From positions 682,001 through 746,000 of the forward strand of contig NZ_QTUB01000001.1 of the NCBI RefSeq assembly GCF_003386665.1: a stretch of DNA of 64,000 nucleotides, in the 5' to 3' direction. Numbering within the stretch: position 1 is the first letter of the stretch; each line of letters begins with the position of its first letter. The position numbers and the translations under genes were made by a program. The notes beneath the pieces are model-generated. The model was not told the origin of the DNA and made no database searches. It saw only the letters and a program-made list of their open reading frames with translations. This DNA comes from Xenorhabdus cabanillasii. GTDB taxonomy: Bacteria; Pseudomonadota; Gammaproteobacteria; Enterobacterales; Enterobacteriaceae. This document shows, piece after piece, positions 9,071-19,273 of this stretch.

Positions 9071-10186
9071 ATGGGGAAACATATTCAGATTACGCTGGGT
9101 AATTTAGAGCCGTTAGCTTATACGTCACGGATTAAACCGGGAAAAATTGCACTTGTCTGTGAAGGTGGTGGGCAGCGGGGAATTTTTACCGCAGGTGTGT
9201 TGGATGAATTTCTCCGGCTTGACTTCAACCCATTCGAATTGTTTCTTGGTACTTCCGCAGGTGCGCAGAACCTTTCTGCTTATATCTGTGGGCAGAGAGG
9301 ATATGCCCGTAAGGTAATTAGAAATTACACAACTAATACTACCTTTTTTAATCCGTTGCGTTTTGTCCGGGGTGGGCATTTAATCGATCTGGATTGGTAT
9401 ATTGATATCGTTTCTGAAAAATCACCCTTGAATATCCCTATTGCGATGCGACATTTTGATGCAGGTCGTGAATTCTATATGTGTGCCTGTCGGGCGGATG
9501 ATTTTGAAGCCAATTATTTTCATCCTGAGGAAAATAATTGGATGGAGATTATAAAGGCTTCCAGCGCTATTCCTGGCTTTTATCGCAATGGCGTGACGCT
9601 TGATGGCATTGTTTATCAGGATGGTGGCATTTGTGATGCGATCCCAGTAGAAGAGGCTTATCGCCGTGGTGCAGATACCATTGTGGTGGTCAGAACAGTA
9701 CCATCACAGCTCTATTACACGCAACAGTGGATTAAACGAATAGAGCGTTGGCTGGAAAGCAGTAGCTCACAAAAGATGATTCAGATGTTGAAGCTGCATG
9801 CCAAAAGTTACTACCGGACACAGCAATTTATTGAAAATCCGCCGGATGATGTGCAGGTATTCGAAATTTATCCACCCGCACCATTGGCTGCAATGGCACT
9901 GGGAAGCAGGATCAGTGCATTGGATAAGGATTATCACCTGGGGCGGCGCTGTGGGCGGTATTTTCTGGCAACCATCGGACATACTTTTGTCGGAGGTAAA
10001 TTCGGGTTGGCAGAACGTAAAAGTTATGGTGTTTGTCGCAACGGTTTAAATCATGATGAAATAAACCGTAATGGCTTCCGGCACAATGGTTTTTTGGACA
10101 ATATGAATAACCCGGAGATTGAAGGAACAGAGGTGAATGATATTACCCCGGCTCCACTGACGGGTACTACCATGATGGATAAGTAG
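9071..10186 (+). CDS. yjjU: Patatin-like phospholipase family protein YjjU
   Basis: A 371-residue member of the patatin-like hydrolase family, related to E. coli YjjU. The oxyanion loop CEGGGQRGIF (about residue 32) and nucleophile motif GTSAG (about 63) are present, and the Asp of the Ser-Asp dyad is in YQDGGICDAIP (about 190). The ATG at 9071 follows AGGGGGG and gives the family N-terminus; an upstream start would add 13 residues that look non-native. The C-terminal ~50 residues are low-complexity and carry short RNG-H-repeats, unlike E. coli. Its stop is immediately followed by the yjjV start, so the two are one operon. The substrate is unknown. Confidence 0.88.
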   Translation: MGKHIQITLGNLEPLAYTSRIKPGKIALVCEGGGQRGIFTAGVLDEFLRLDFNPFELFLGTSAGAQNLSAYICGQRGYARKVIRNYTTNTTFFNPLRFVRGGHLIDLDWYIDIVSEKSPLNIPIAMRHFDAGREFYMCACRADDFEANYFHPEENNWMEIIKASSAIPGFYRNGVTLDGIVYQDGGICDAIPVEEAYRRGADTIVVVRTVPSQLYYTQQWIKRIERWLESSSSQKMIQMLKLHAKSYYRTQQFIENPPDDVQVFEIYPPAPLAAMALGSRISALDKDYHLGRRCGRYFLATIGHTFVGGKFGLAERKSYGVCRNGLNHDEINRNGFRHNGFLDNMNNPEIEGTEVNDITPAPLTGTTMMDK

Positions 10187-10957
10187 ATGTTTATCGATAC
10201 ACATTGCCATTTTGATTTCCCCCCTTTTGTTGACGATGAAACAGCAAGTTTAGAACGCGCCAGACAAACAGGGGTAGAAAAAATCATTGTCCCGACAGTC
10301 AGTCAGGTGAATTTTCAGCGTGTCGCTGATCTGGCCGCTACCCATGACTCAATTCATGCAGCGTTTGGGTTACATCCCTTGTATATCAATGAACATCATG
10401 ACGCGCATCTGGATGAACTGGAGCAGAAACTCAAGGAAAAACAGTCTAACTGTGTAGCGGTAGGTGAAACCGGGCTTGATCTGTATATGCCAGAACCTCA
10501 GTTTGAAAAGCAAAAAAGCTTCTTGGCAGCGCAACTCGTGCTGGCCAAAAAATATGAATTGCCTGTGATACTTCACTCCCGCAAAAGCCACGATCAATTG
10601 GCAGCAATGTTACGGAAACACAGCGTGCCACGTACCGGGGTGATCCATGGTTTTGCCGGAAGCTTGTCTCAGGCACAAGCTTTTATTCGTTTGGGTTTTT
10701 ACATTGGTGTTGGTGGAACTATTACTTATGAGAGGGCAAAAAAGACGCGTGATACGATTGCACGATTACCACTGTCATCTCTTGTGTTAGAAACAGATGC
10801 ACCTGATATGCCATTATCAGGGTTTCAGGGGCAACCAAACCGACCAGAAAGAGTTGCTCAGGTTTTTTCTGCATTGTGTGAATTGCGTCCTGAATCTGTA
10901 GATAAAATTTCCCGCCAAATTTATCAAAATAGCATGACATTGTTTGCATTAAGCTAG
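10187..10957 (+). CDS. yjjV: TatD-family metal-dependent hydrolase YjjV
   Basis: A 256-residue TIM-barrel hydrolase of the TatD group, whose members are metal-dependent nucleases or phosphoesterases. Metal ligands are recognisable: DTHCHFDFP at the N-terminus, the Glu in VGETGLD, the His in VILHSRKSHD and VIHGF, and the Asp in LETDAPDM near the end. The ATG directly abuts the yjjU stop, indicating coupled translation. Synteny with E. coli (osmY-yjjU-yjjV) supports the name. Confidence 0.9.
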   Translation: MFIDTHCHFDFPPFVDDETASLERARQTGVEKIIVPTVSQVNFQRVADLAATHDSIHAAFGLHPLYINEHHDAHLDELEQKLKEKQSNCVAVGETGLDLYMPEPQFEKQKSFLAAQLVLAKKYELPVILHSRKSHDQLAAMLRKHSVPRTGVIHGFAGSLSQAQAFIRLGFYIGVGGTITYERAKKTRDTIARLPLSSLVLETDAPDMPLSGFQGQPNRPERVAQVFSALCELRPESVDKISRQIYQNSMTLFALS

Positions 10958-11108
10958 TTTCCGTTGAATAAAAATCAGGCCATTTTTTGTCAGGTAAAGG
11001 ATGGTCTTCCGTCTTAAATAAACATTAATAATATTAAACTGGCATTATCTTCTTATTTCTCCCTTTTTTTCCGCAAGATTATCTAACCCCTGATAAATAA
11101 CATGGTTA

Positions 11109-11128
11109 TATGTGATGTAAGTCTCATT
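11109..11128 (+). promoter_or_regulatory. Candidate CRP site upstream of nupC
   Basis: TGTGA-N6-TCTCA (11111-11126) matches the CRP consensus except one base in the right half. A second TGTGA half-site lies at 11163-11167. The 327-base gap 10958-11284 otherwise shows AT-rich sequence only. The paired arrangement recalls the CRP/CytR-controlled nupC promoter of E. coli. Confidence 0.5.
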
Positions 11129-11284
11129 TTTTGTTTTTATATTACTTTTTGCTGTATTAATTTGTGATGTTAGTAGCTTGTTCTTTTTTACTACTAGGTA
11201 TAATCGCCTCCACACACAGTGTCAGTAGGAACTCGCAAAATAACTGACATATTTTAATTCATTTAGTGAACAGGGATTCTTCCA

Positions 11285-12562
11285 ATGCAACTCATTATGA
11301 GCCTGATAGGGATGGTAGTGCTGATTTTTATCGCAGTACTTTTCTCCAGTAATTACCGAGCTATTAAAATCCGCACTGTCCTCGGCGCCTTTCTTATTCA
11401 GGTAGCTATTGGGGCATTTGTACTTTATGTGCCAGCAGGTAAAGACATTCTGGGTGGAATGTCAAAAGGTGTTTCCAATGTAATCGGATATGGTCAGAAG
11501 GGAACTGATTTCATCTTTGGTGGGTTGGTTTCTGACAAAATGTTTGAATTGTTCGGCGGCGGCGGCTTTATCTTTGCTCTGCGTGTCCTGCCGGTCATTG
11601 TTTTCTTCTCTTCTCTGATTGCAGTTCTGTATTACATCGGTGTTATGCAGGTTATCATCAAAGTTCTTGGTGGTGGCTTGCAAAAAATGTTGGGAACATC
11701 ACGTACAGAGTCTCTGTCCGCAACAGCGAATATTTTCGTAGGTCAGACTGAAGCTCCTCTGGTTGTTCGTCCTTATATCGCGACCATGACTCAATCTGAG
11801 CTATTTGCTGTTATGTGTGGTGGCCTGGCTTCTGTAGCAGGCTCTGTATTGGCAGGTTACGCATCCATGGGTGTTCCATTGGAATACCTGATAGCGGCTT
11901 CATTCATGGCAGCACCGGGTGGCCTCTTGTTTGCAAAACTGATGGTGCCAGAAACTGAAAAAACCCACGATACTGTTGATGCAATGTCTCTGGTTACTGC
12001 TGGAGAGCGTCCGGCTAATATTATCGATGCGGCGGCATCTGGTGCGGCATCTGGTATGCAGCTGGCTCTGAATGTGGGTGCAATGTTGTTGGCATTTACT
12101 GCATTGATTGCTTTGTTGAATGGTATGCTAGGCGGCATTGGTGGTTGGTTCAGTTATCCTCAATTGTCGATGGAACTGATTCTGGGCTGGGTGTTTGCGC
12201 CAATTGCTTATCTGATTGGTATACCGTGGCATGAAGCAACAGTTGCGGGTTCTTTCATTGGACAGAAACTGGTTGTTAATGAATTCGTCGCATTTATGAG
12301 CTTTGGTGAATATCTGAAACCAGATGACGTAGTTAAGGCAGCGGGTTTGCAGGTACTTTCTGATCACACCAAAGCGGTTATTTCTTTCGCATTGTGTGGC
12401 TTTGCTAATCTGTCTTCTGTTGCCGTTCTGCTCGGTGGTCTGGGTGGTATGGCGCCAAACCGCCGTGGTGACATTGCGCGTTTTGGTCTGAAAGCCGTAT
12501 TGGCTGGTTCACTCTCTAACCTGATGAGTGCCACAATTGCCGGATTTTTCTTCTTTCTGTAA
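11285..12562 (+). CDS. nupC: Concentrative nucleoside:H+ transporter NupC
   Basis: A 425-residue multi-pass inner-membrane symporter of the CNT family that imports nucleosides. The family signature region [12 protein letters not shown] (about residue 155) with the conserved GQTE, and the later NEFVAF motif (about 335), are both present; hydrophobic segments run through the whole length. E. coli NupC is 400 residues; NupX and PsuT are related alternatives, but the position immediately before the deoCABD operon and the CRP-like site upstream favour NupC. E. coli nupC is elsewhere, so the linkage to deo is a local feature. A strong terminator follows. Confidence 0.85.
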   Translation: MQLIMSLIGMVVLIFIAVLFSSNYRAIKIRTVLGAFLIQVAIGAFVLYVPAGKDILGGMSKGVSNVIGYGQKGTDFIFGGLVSDKMFELFGGGGFIFALRVLPVIVFFSSLIAVLYYIGVMQVIIKVLGGGLQKMLGTSRTESLSATANIFVGQTEAPLVVRPYIATMTQSELFAVMCGGLASVAGSVLAGYASMGVPLEYLIAASFMAAPGGLLFAKLMVPETEKTHDTVDAMSLVTAGERPANIIDAAASGAASGMQLALNVGAMLLAFTALIALLNGMLGGIGGWFSYPQLSMELILGWVFAPIAYLIGIPWHEATVAGSFIGQKLVVNEFVAFMSFGEYLKPDDVVKAAGLQVLSDHTKAVISFALCGFANLSSVAVLLGGLGGMAPNRRGDIARFGLKAVLAGSLSNLMSATIAGFFFFL

Positions 12563-12602
12563 TAATTAGGCAAGTCTAATTAGGAAACGTACACTAAATT
12601 AG

Positions 12603-12638
12603 ATGCAGGTGAGTTAACCTCACCTGCATTTTATTTTT
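12603..12638 (+). terminator. Rho-independent terminator of nupC
   Basis: TGCAGGTGAG, five-base loop, CTCACCTGCA, then a T-rich run. Confidence 0.92.
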
Positions 12639-12651
12639 CTTAAGGCTAATG

Positions 12652-12723
12652 GTTGTGATTAAAATCACATTAAAATGATTATAATTGCAATTCTCATTTA
12701 ATTAATGTGAGTTTAAACACGCA
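12652..12723 (+). promoter_or_regulatory. deo operon control region: two CRP sites flanking a CytR-like site
   Basis: A perfect CRP palindrome TGTGA-TTAAAA-TCACA lies at 12654-12669. A second site, TGTGA-GTTTAA-ACACG, lies at 12706-12721, 52 bases further on. Between them is AATTGCAATT (12683-12692), resembling CytR half-sites. The tandem CRP pair about 52 bases apart with CytR between is the plan of E. coli deoP2. A leader of about 250 bases follows before deoC, in which I see no gene. Confidence 0.7.
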
Positions 12724-13005
12724 TTATTGTGCGTTTACATGTTCAAATAATGATGTTCTAAGATTTCATAGAGTAAACTAATGCCTGCCGGGGCAGTATA
12801 AGCTAAAGAAAATCAAACTAAAGAAATAGGTGAGGAGAAAAGGAACTCTGTTGTTGCTGGGAAATATAATCATCGCAACATCTTCAAGGAACCAAGTCCG
12901 CTCGCCAACATAAGAATTTACTAATCATTCAGGACAATTATTCAACATAAGCGTTTAAAGAATGTGTGAACTGATTGAATCACAATAATACCGTTGGAGA
13001 GTTTT

Positions 13006-13785
13006 ATGACCGATTTAACCGCAGCTGCTCAGCGTGCGCTGAGTTTGATGGATTTAACAACACTCAATGATGACGATACTGATGAAAAAGTGACGGCACT
13101 TTGTCATCAGGCAAAGAGCCCGGCAGGGCATACCGCAGCTATCTGTATCTACCCACGTTTTATTCCGGTTGCACGTAAAGTATTAAGTGAACAAGGAACA
13201 CCTGACATTCGTATTGCTACTGTTACTAACTTTCCGCATGGTAATGACGATATTAATATCGCACTGGCGGAAACTCGTGCAGCCATTGCTTATGGTGCTG
13301 ATGAAGTGGACGTTGTTTTCCCTTATCGTGCACTGATGGCGGGTAACGAACAAATTGGTTTTGACTTGGTTAAAGCCTGCAAGGCTGCCTGCGTTGAAGC
13401 AGGTGTCTGGCTAAAAGTTATTATTGAAACCGGCGAATTGAAGAAAGTTGATCTGATCCGCAAATCATCTGAAATATCAATTAAAGCAGGAGCAGATTTT
13501 ATTAAAACTTCAACCGGAAAAGTACCAGTGAATGCGACACTGGAAAGTGCAGAGATCATGCTCAGTGTCATTCGTGATATGGGGGTCGGTGATACTGTTG
13601 GATTTAAACCTGCCGGTGGTGTGCGTACCGCAGAAGAAGCAACACAGTATCTGGCTCTGGCAGATCGGATCATGGGTGATAAATGGGCAGACTCCCGCCA
13701 TTTCCGTTTTGGTGCTTCCAGTTTATTGGGGAGCTTGTTGACAGCGTTAGGGCACCAGGGACAAAAGCAAAGTAGTCGTTATTGA
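13006..13785 (+). CDS. deoC: Deoxyribose-phosphate aldolase
   Basis: A 259-residue class I aldolase that splits 2-deoxyribose 5-phosphate into glyceraldehyde 3-phosphate and acetaldehyde, the last step of deoxynucleoside breakdown. The Schiff-base lysine is in [10 protein letters not shown] and the activating lysine in [11 protein letters not shown]. The ATG at 13006 follows TTGGAGAG; a TTG at 12994 lies within that ribosome site and is not the start. First gene of deoC-deoA-deoB-deoD. Length equals E. coli DeoC. Confidence 0.97.
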   Translation: MTDLTAAAQRALSLMDLTTLNDDDTDEKVTALCHQAKSPAGHTAAICIYPRFIPVARKVLSEQGTPDIRIATVTNFPHGNDDINIALAETRAAIAYGADEVDVVFPYRALMAGNEQIGFDLVKACKAACVEAGVWLKVIIETGELKKVDLIRKSSEISIKAGADFIKTSTGKVPVNATLESAEIMLSVIRDMGVGDTVGFKPAGGVRTAEEATQYLALADRIMGDKWADSRHFRFGASSLLGSLLTALGHQGQKQSSRY

Positions 13786-13917
13786 TAACCAATATTTAGA
13801 ACCATCATTGATTGAAAACAATCGTTATTGAGATCAGTAACGACATATGAAGGTTCGCTAAGATAAGGTGCATTACTGCCATTCTTTTCAGATAATAATG
13901 ATGATTGGGAGGTAGCT

Positions 13918-15315
13918 TTGTTTTTGGCACAGGAAATTATCCGTAAAAAACGAGACGGTTATCCACTGAGCGAAGAAGAAATCCGTTTCTTTATTAACGG
14001 GGTGTGTGATAACACGGTATCCGAAGGGCAAATCGCCGCATTAGCAATGACCATCTATTTCCGGGATATGACGATGGAAGAACGTATTGCTTTAACATTG
14101 GCAGTACGTGATTCCGGTACAGTTCTGGATTGGGATAAAATGAATTTGCATGGCCCGGTTGTCGATAAACATTCGACGGGCGGGGTTGGTGATGTAACAT
14201 CCCTGATATTAGGTCCGATGGTGGCAGCATGTGGAGGTTATGTCCCGATGATCTCAGGGCGTGGATTGGGGCATACCGGAGGAACATTGGATAAATTAGA
14301 ATCCATTCCCGGTTTTGACATCTTCCCTGATGAACATCGTTTCCGTGACATTATCCGGGATGTTGGCATTGCAATTATCGGTCAGACCCATTCATTGGCC
14401 CCTGCGGATAAGCGTTTTTATGCGACACGTGATATTACTGCTACTGTTGACTCAATTCCGCTGATTACCGCCTCTATTCTGGGCAAAAAATTGGCTGAGG
14501 GATTGGATGCTTTGGTCATGGATGTGAAGGTAGGTTCCGGGGCATTTATGCCAACTTATGAACAATCAGAACAACTGGCGGAATCCATCGTCGCGGTAGC
14601 TAATGGCGCGGGTTGCAAAACAACCGCGTTGTTAACCGATATGAATCAGGTGCTGGCATCCTGTGCGGGTAATGCACTGGAAGTACGTGAAGCGGTTCAG
14701 TTTCTGACGGGAGAATACCGTAATCCCCGGCTATTTGAAGTCACTATGGCATTGGCTGCTGAAATGCTGGTATCAGGTAAATTGGCCGAAGACCGTGATG
14801 CTGCATATTGTAAGTTACAGGCAGTTCTCGACAGTGGTAAAGCAGCAGAAGTTTTTGGACGTATGGTTGCTGCACAAAAAGGACCTGTCGATTTTGTTGA
14901 AAACTATGCTCATTATTTGCCGACGGCCTCTTTCAGCAGACCTGTATTTGCTGAAAAACGATTTACCGAAAAGCATAGCTTCGTGACAGAGATGGATACC
15001 CGGGCATTGGGAATGGCCGTGGTGGCGTTAGGAGGTGGCCGTCGCAAGGCCACGGATACGATTAATTACAGTGTGGGGCTGAGTGATATCATTGCACTTG
15101 GTTCAGAAGTTAACACAGATACTCCTCTGATGACGATCTATGCCAATAGTGAAGATGAGTGGCATGCAGCGGCGGAGGCTGTGCGTAAGTCGTTTGTTCT
15201 GCAACAGAAAGCTTTACAACAGGCGGATGCTTCACAAAAGACAAATGTTTTGGCAGCAGGATCAAATGCAGGAACGAAAGTCGCCACACAGATGGTTTAT
15301 CGTCATATTAGTTGA
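13918..15315 (+). CDS. deoA: Thymidine phosphorylase
   Basis: A 465-residue pyrimidine-nucleoside phosphorylase converting thymidine and phosphate to thymine and deoxyribose 1-phosphate. The family signature is in the [20 protein letters not shown] block (about residue 115), with [10 protein letters not shown] later. The start is TTG, directly after GGGAGGTAG, as I recall for E. coli deoA. Odd: about 26 extra residues (roughly 432-458, [11 protein letters not shown]... to TQM) separate the usual end of the last helix from the conserved VYRHIS tail; E. coli DeoA is 440 residues. The insertion is polar and Ala-rich, remote from the catalytic core. Confidence 0.96.
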   Translation: MFLAQEIIRKKRDGYPLSEEEIRFFINGVCDNTVSEGQIAALAMTIYFRDMTMEERIALTLAVRDSGTVLDWDKMNLHGPVVDKHSTGGVGDVTSLILGPMVAACGGYVPMISGRGLGHTGGTLDKLESIPGFDIFPDEHRFRDIIRDVGIAIIGQTHSLAPADKRFYATRDITATVDSIPLITASILGKKLAEGLDALVMDVKVGSGAFMPTYEQSEQLAESIVAVANGAGCKTTALLTDMNQVLASCAGNALEVREAVQFLTGEYRNPRLFEVTMALAAEMLVSGKLAEDRDAAYCKLQAVLDSGKAAEVFGRMVAAQKGPVDFVENYAHYLPTASFSRPVFAEKRFTEKHSFVTEMDTRALGMAVVALGGGRRKATDTINYSVGLSDIIALGSEVNTDTPLMTIYANSEDEWHAAAEAVRKSFVLQQKALQQADASQKTNVLAAGSNAGTKVATQMVYRHIS

Positions 15316-15399
15316 TAAACCGACATACAGGCACTGAAAATAGATTTTAATAACTGGCAGTTTCCGCATTGATAGCGTGAATTGACGCAGGAGAAAATT

Positions 15400-16623
15400 A
15401 TGAAACGTACATTCATCATGGTATTGGATTCTTTTGGCATTGGTGCGAGTGCAGATGCAGACAGATTTGGTGACAAAGGATCTGACACTTTAGGACATAT
15501 TGCGGAGCAATGTGCCCGTGGTGAAGCTGATATCGGCCGTCAGGGATTATTGAAGTTGCCGAACCTGAGCCGCTTGGGGCTAGGTAAAGCGGCAGAAGAA
15601 TCCAGCGGAACTTTCCCGATTGGTTTAGACAAAGATGCCGACATTATTGGTGCCTATGGCTATGCAAGTGAACTCTCTTCTGGTAAAGACACGCCATCAG
15701 GTCATTGGGAAATTGCCGGTGTTCCGGTTTTGTTTGATTGGGGCTATTTTCAGGATTTAGAAAACAGTTTTCCGCAGGAATTACTGGATAAACTGGTTGA
15801 GCGCGCTAATATCCCAGGGTATTTGGGCAATTGCCACTCTTCCGGCACAGTTATTCTGGACAAACTGGGAGAAGAGCACATGGAAACCGGCAAGCCGATT
15901 TTCTATACCTCTGCGGATTCCGTTTTCCAGATTGCCTGCCATGAAGAAACATTCGGTTTGGATAAGCTGTATGAATTATGTGAGATCGCCCGCGAAGAAC
16001 TGAATCTTGGCGGTTATAACATCGGTCGTGTTATTGCCCGTCCGTTTGTGGGTGATAAAGCGGGTGACTTCCAGCGTACCGGTAATCGCCATGATTTGGC
16101 GGTTGAGCCTCCTGCCCCAACCATTCTGAAGAAACTGGTTGATGAAAAACAGGGCGAAGTGGTTTCCATCGGCAAGATAGCAGATATTTACGCTAATGTT
16201 GGTATCACCAAAAAAGTCAAGGCAACAGGGATTGATGCTCTGTTTGATGCTTCATTGATTGAAATGGAACAGGCCGGGGATAACACAATTGTGTTTACCA
16301 ATTTTGTTGATTTCGACTCATCTTATGGTCATCGCCGTGATGTGGCAGGTTATGCGGCAGCGCTTGAACTATTCGACCGCCGCTTGCCGGAAATGCTGAA
16401 ACTGGTTAAGGGAGATGACATTCTGATCCTGACGGCTGACCACGGTTGTGACCCGACCTGGCCAGGTACAGATCATACCCGTGAGCATATTCCAGTGCTG
16501 GTTTATGGGCCAAAAGTGAAACCTGGCTCATTGGGGCATCGTGAAACATTTGCTGACATTGGTCAGACAGTGGCGAAATATTTCGACCTGACGCCAATGG
16601 ATTATGGTAAAGCGATGTTCTGA
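15400..16623 (+). CDS. deoB: Phosphopentomutase
   Basis: A 407-residue metalloenzyme of the alkaline-phosphatase superfamily that interconverts (deoxy)ribose 1- and 5-phosphates, linking DeoA/DeoD to DeoC. Recognised by [18 protein letters not shown] at the N-terminus, [12 protein letters not shown] with the phosphorylated Thr, and the metal-binding [19 protein letters not shown] near the C-terminus. The ATG at 15400 follows CAGGAG; an upstream frame extension to 15382 has no better site. 84 bases after deoA. Confidence 0.97.
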   Translation: MKRTFIMVLDSFGIGASADADRFGDKGSDTLGHIAEQCARGEADIGRQGLLKLPNLSRLGLGKAAEESSGTFPIGLDKDADIIGAYGYASELSSGKDTPSGHWEIAGVPVLFDWGYFQDLENSFPQELLDKLVERANIPGYLGNCHSSGTVILDKLGEEHMETGKPIFYTSADSVFQIACHEETFGLDKLYELCEIAREELNLGGYNIGRVIARPFVGDKAGDFQRTGNRHDLAVEPPAPTILKKLVDEKQGEVVSIGKIADIYANVGITKKVKATGIDALFDASLIEMEQAGDNTIVFTNFVDFDSSYGHRRDVAGYAAALELFDRRLPEMLKLVKGDDILILTADHGCDPTWPGTDHTREHIPVLVYGPKVKPGSLGHRETFADIGQTVAKYFDLTPMDYGKAMF

Positions 16624-16698
16624 TTTTTCTGGGGCAGTTATTGGCTGCCCCGATATTTACCTATTTTTAACGACTTAATAAAAACAAGGAATAGATTT

Positions 16699-17415
16699 AT
16701 GGCTACCCCACATATTAATGCTGAAATGGGCGATTTTGCTGATGTTGTTCTGATGCCGGGTGATCCACTACGTGCAAAATATATTGCGGAAACCTTTTTG
16801 GAAGATTCCCGTCAGGTTAACGATGTTCGTGGTATGCTAGGTTTCACTGGTACTTACAAAGGCCGTCGCATTTCAGTGATGGGACATGGTATGGGCATTC
16901 CATCCTGTTCCATTTATGTGAAAGAATTGATTACCGAATTTGGTGTTAAAAAGATTATCCGCATTGGCTCCTGTGGTGCAGTGAGTGAAGACATTAAAAT
17001 TCGTGATGTTGTGATTGGTATGGGGGCTTGCACTGACTCCAAAGTTAACCGTGTGCGTTTTAAAGATCATGACTTCGCGGCAATCGCCGATTTTGATTTG
17101 GTACGTAATGCGGTTGATGCAGCTAAAGCGAAAAATATCAACGCACGTGTTGGCAATATCTTCTCTATAGATCTGTTCTATACCCCTGACCTGCAAGTGT
17201 TTGATGTAATGGAAAAATACGGCATTCTGGGTGTTGAAATGGAAGCAGCAGGTATTTACGGTGTTGCAGCCGAATTTGGTGCAAAAGCACTGGCGATCTG
17301 TACTGTTTCTGACCATATTCGCACAGGTGAGAAAACTACCGCTGAAGAGCGTCAGACAACATTTAATGACATGATTGAAATTGCACTTGAGTCTATTTTG
17401 TTGGGTGATAATTAA
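16699..17415 (+). CDS. deoD: Purine-nucleoside phosphorylase
   Basis: A 238-residue hexameric PNP of the UDP/PNP family, cleaving purine (deoxy)nucleosides with phosphate. It shows MPGDPLRAK (phosphate site), the RIGSCGAV block, the VEMEAAGIY ribose-binding Glu and the catalytic Asp in TVSDHI. Last gene of the deo operon, followed by a terminator. Length is that of E. coli DeoD (239). Confidence 0.97.
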   Translation: MATPHINAEMGDFADVVLMPGDPLRAKYIAETFLEDSRQVNDVRGMLGFTGTYKGRRISVMGHGMGIPSCSIYVKELITEFGVKKIIRIGSCGAVSEDIKIRDVVIGMGACTDSKVNRVRFKDHDFAAIADFDLVRNAVDAAKAKNINARVGNIFSIDLFYTPDLQVFDVMEKYGILGVEMEAAGIYGVAAEFGAKALAICTVSDHIRTGEKTTAEERQTTFNDMIEIALESILLGDN

Positions 17416-17455
17416 AAAAGCCTAAGTAATTTTATCCTCTGATTAAAAAATAAAA

Positions 17456-17485
17456 GCTCTTCTCAATAATGGGAAGAGCGTTTTT
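17456..17485 (+). terminator. Rho-independent terminator of deoCABD
   Basis: GCTCTTC, ten-base loop, GAAGAGC, G, then five T. Confidence 0.9.
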
Positions 17486-17874
17486 GTTGCTCAAATTAAT
17501 GAATTATTTACACAGATTGGTTAAAAATAACTCTCATCTATTTATTCAGTTGCCATTTTATTCCACATTAATTCATCTGTAAAAAGAATGGAAAAATTAA
17601 TTTAACAAAAAATAAATCTTTTAAATAAAAAATAATGATTTAATTATATTATAATTAGCTTGTTAATTGTATTAATTGGATAAATAGTTTGTTTTTATTT
17701 TGATATAAACCATAAAGACAATAGTAAAAACTACATTTAATAATTATCTTGATATAATTATATGACTATTTTTTTTGGAAAGATAAAGTTGCTCAATAAA
17801 AACACACAAACTAAGATCCTGAACTATTCATCTTTGTTCGATATAATTTAGGAAAATAACCCAAATTCACAAAA

Positions 17875-17903
17875 TTGACAGTAAAATATACTACTGCTTA
17901 TGG
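17875..17903 (+). promoter_or_regulatory. Candidate promoter of the mrx fimbrial operon
   Basis: A consensus TTGACA (17875-17880) is followed at 17 bases by TTATGG preceded by TGC, an extended -10 form. It would give a leader of about 240 bases before the pilin gene. The whole stretch 17486-18149 is very AT-rich and holds no credible gene. I found no long inverted repeats of the kind that flank invertible fimbrial promoters and no recombinase gene nearby. Confidence 0.4.
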
Positions 17904-18149
17904 GAGCTTTTTGATAAAAACTCATATTTCATACGCAGTTAAGGAGCATTGTTAGTTTTATCGGCTGAAATTTGACTTAAGGATTTTTGTGTAGAATGAT
18001 ACCGCCGGTTTGGTTTATTTGAATCAGTCAAGCTATCGGTCAAAAAACTAAATAGTAATTATCCTGAGTATCAGAAATTAATTTCTGTACTTCGGTTTAT
18101 CTTTGCATATAAGTCTGTCATTTTTTAATTAAAAGGTATAAATTCGATT

Positions 18150-18686
18150 ATGAAAATGAATAAATTGGCAATGATTTTAGGTTTTAGTGTGGCTTTAACT
18201 ACAGGTGCTGCAAATGCGGCTAACCAAGGTAATGGTACGGTTACATTTACTGGTTCTATCATTGATGCACCTTGTTCAATTAAAAATACCAATGTTGAAG
18301 TTGATATGGGGGCTGTTTCCAGCCACATCTTGAAAAAACAAGGGCGTTCAGAATCTAAGTTTTTCAAAATTGAATTAGAAAACTGTACTACACAGACTCT
18401 GAAAGGTGTAGAAACTACTTTCACTGGCTCTATTGCTAGTGGTGAGTCTGGTTATTTAGGTATTGAAGGAACAGCAAAAGGCGCGGCAATTGCTATTACT
18501 GATGCTGGTAATAACAGACTGCCCCTGGGAACAGCAAGTAAACTATTCTCTCTGCACGAAGGTAACAATGATCTGCAATTCGCAGCGTACCTGCAAGGTA
18601 CTAGCTTAAGTGATGAGAAAGGTGAGAGCTTAGTTGTCCCTGGTAACTTCACTGCTATTGCTAACTTTACATTAAACTATCAGTAA
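18150..18686 (+). CDS. mrxA: Major fimbrial subunit (MR/P-type pilin)
   Basis: A 178-residue exported pilin of the chaperone-usher class. Signal peptide ends near NAANQ. The mature part starts with an alternating donor strand (GTVTFTGSII), has the conserved Cys pair (DAPCSIK and LENCTTQ) and the C-terminal aromatic beta-zipper motif (AIANFTLNYQ) used for chaperone and subunit contacts. First gene of the fimbrial cluster. Gene order in this cluster matches the X. nematophila mrx operon as I recall it, where MrxA is the structural pilin. An inverted repeat overlaps its stop codon. Confidence 0.85.
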   Translation: MKMNKLAMILGFSVALTTGAANAANQGNGTVTFTGSIIDAPCSIKNTNVEVDMGAVSSHILKKQGRSESKFFKIELENCTTQTLKGVETTFTGSIASGESGYLGIEGTAKGAAIAITDAGNNRLPLGTASKLFSLHEGNNDLQFAAYLQGTSLSDEKGESLVVPGNFTAIANFTLNYQ

Positions 18687-19273
18687 TATTTTTACTGACT
18701 GATAATTTTGGTAATTGAACATCAGGAAATTCATTGCTATTGATTTACTGGGTTTCTTGATAGTGTATTTAGGGTATTTCTGGGAACTAATATGCTAGCA
18801 GGGCAAGATTAGAATATTCTGTAATGTGCTTTGTCTTATTGATATAAATCAATATTATTGTCAATTGAGTCAGCAGAGTATGGCATTAATAGAATTATTC
18901 CCATAGAAGTAGTTTGAAATACCCTTTTTTATTGATTTAATCTATGGTGTTCTCTATTGGTGGTATTCGGAAAATAAAGATATTTTGCCATTTTAAGTAA
19001 TTTTTAATGGCTACCGATGGTGACATGTTTCTTCTACTTCCCGTTGTACGGTAATTCAGTGAATCACAAACAGAGAACGTAATATATTACGGATAAGCAG
19101 TGCATGTGGTTATCTCTGCAATCCCCGGTATCTGTAGGATCCTCAAGTGAGAGCGATGAACTTTAATGATGCGATCTATTAGGCGATAGTCCTATACGCA
19201 TACAGACTTGGCAGTATCAGGCAACAGCTAAATTCAAATTCGGTTATTAACGATTCATTGCTCAGAGGATGTT
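18678..19273 (+). other. Long gap between pilin and usher genes with stem-loop at the pilin stop
   Basis: TATCAGT (18678-18684) pairs with ACTGATA (18698-18704), and an alternative inner pairing CAGTAA/TTACTG overlaps the mrxA stop. This could limit read-through or protect the 3' end of pilin mRNA, giving more pilin than usher. The next 570 bases hold stop codons in all frames at short intervals; I see no gene or clear pilin remnant. Confidence 0.55.

Noticed and set aside
17486-18149. Invertible fimbrial promoter with flanking inverted repeats
   Set aside because: No long inverted repeats were found and there is no recombinase gene nearby.
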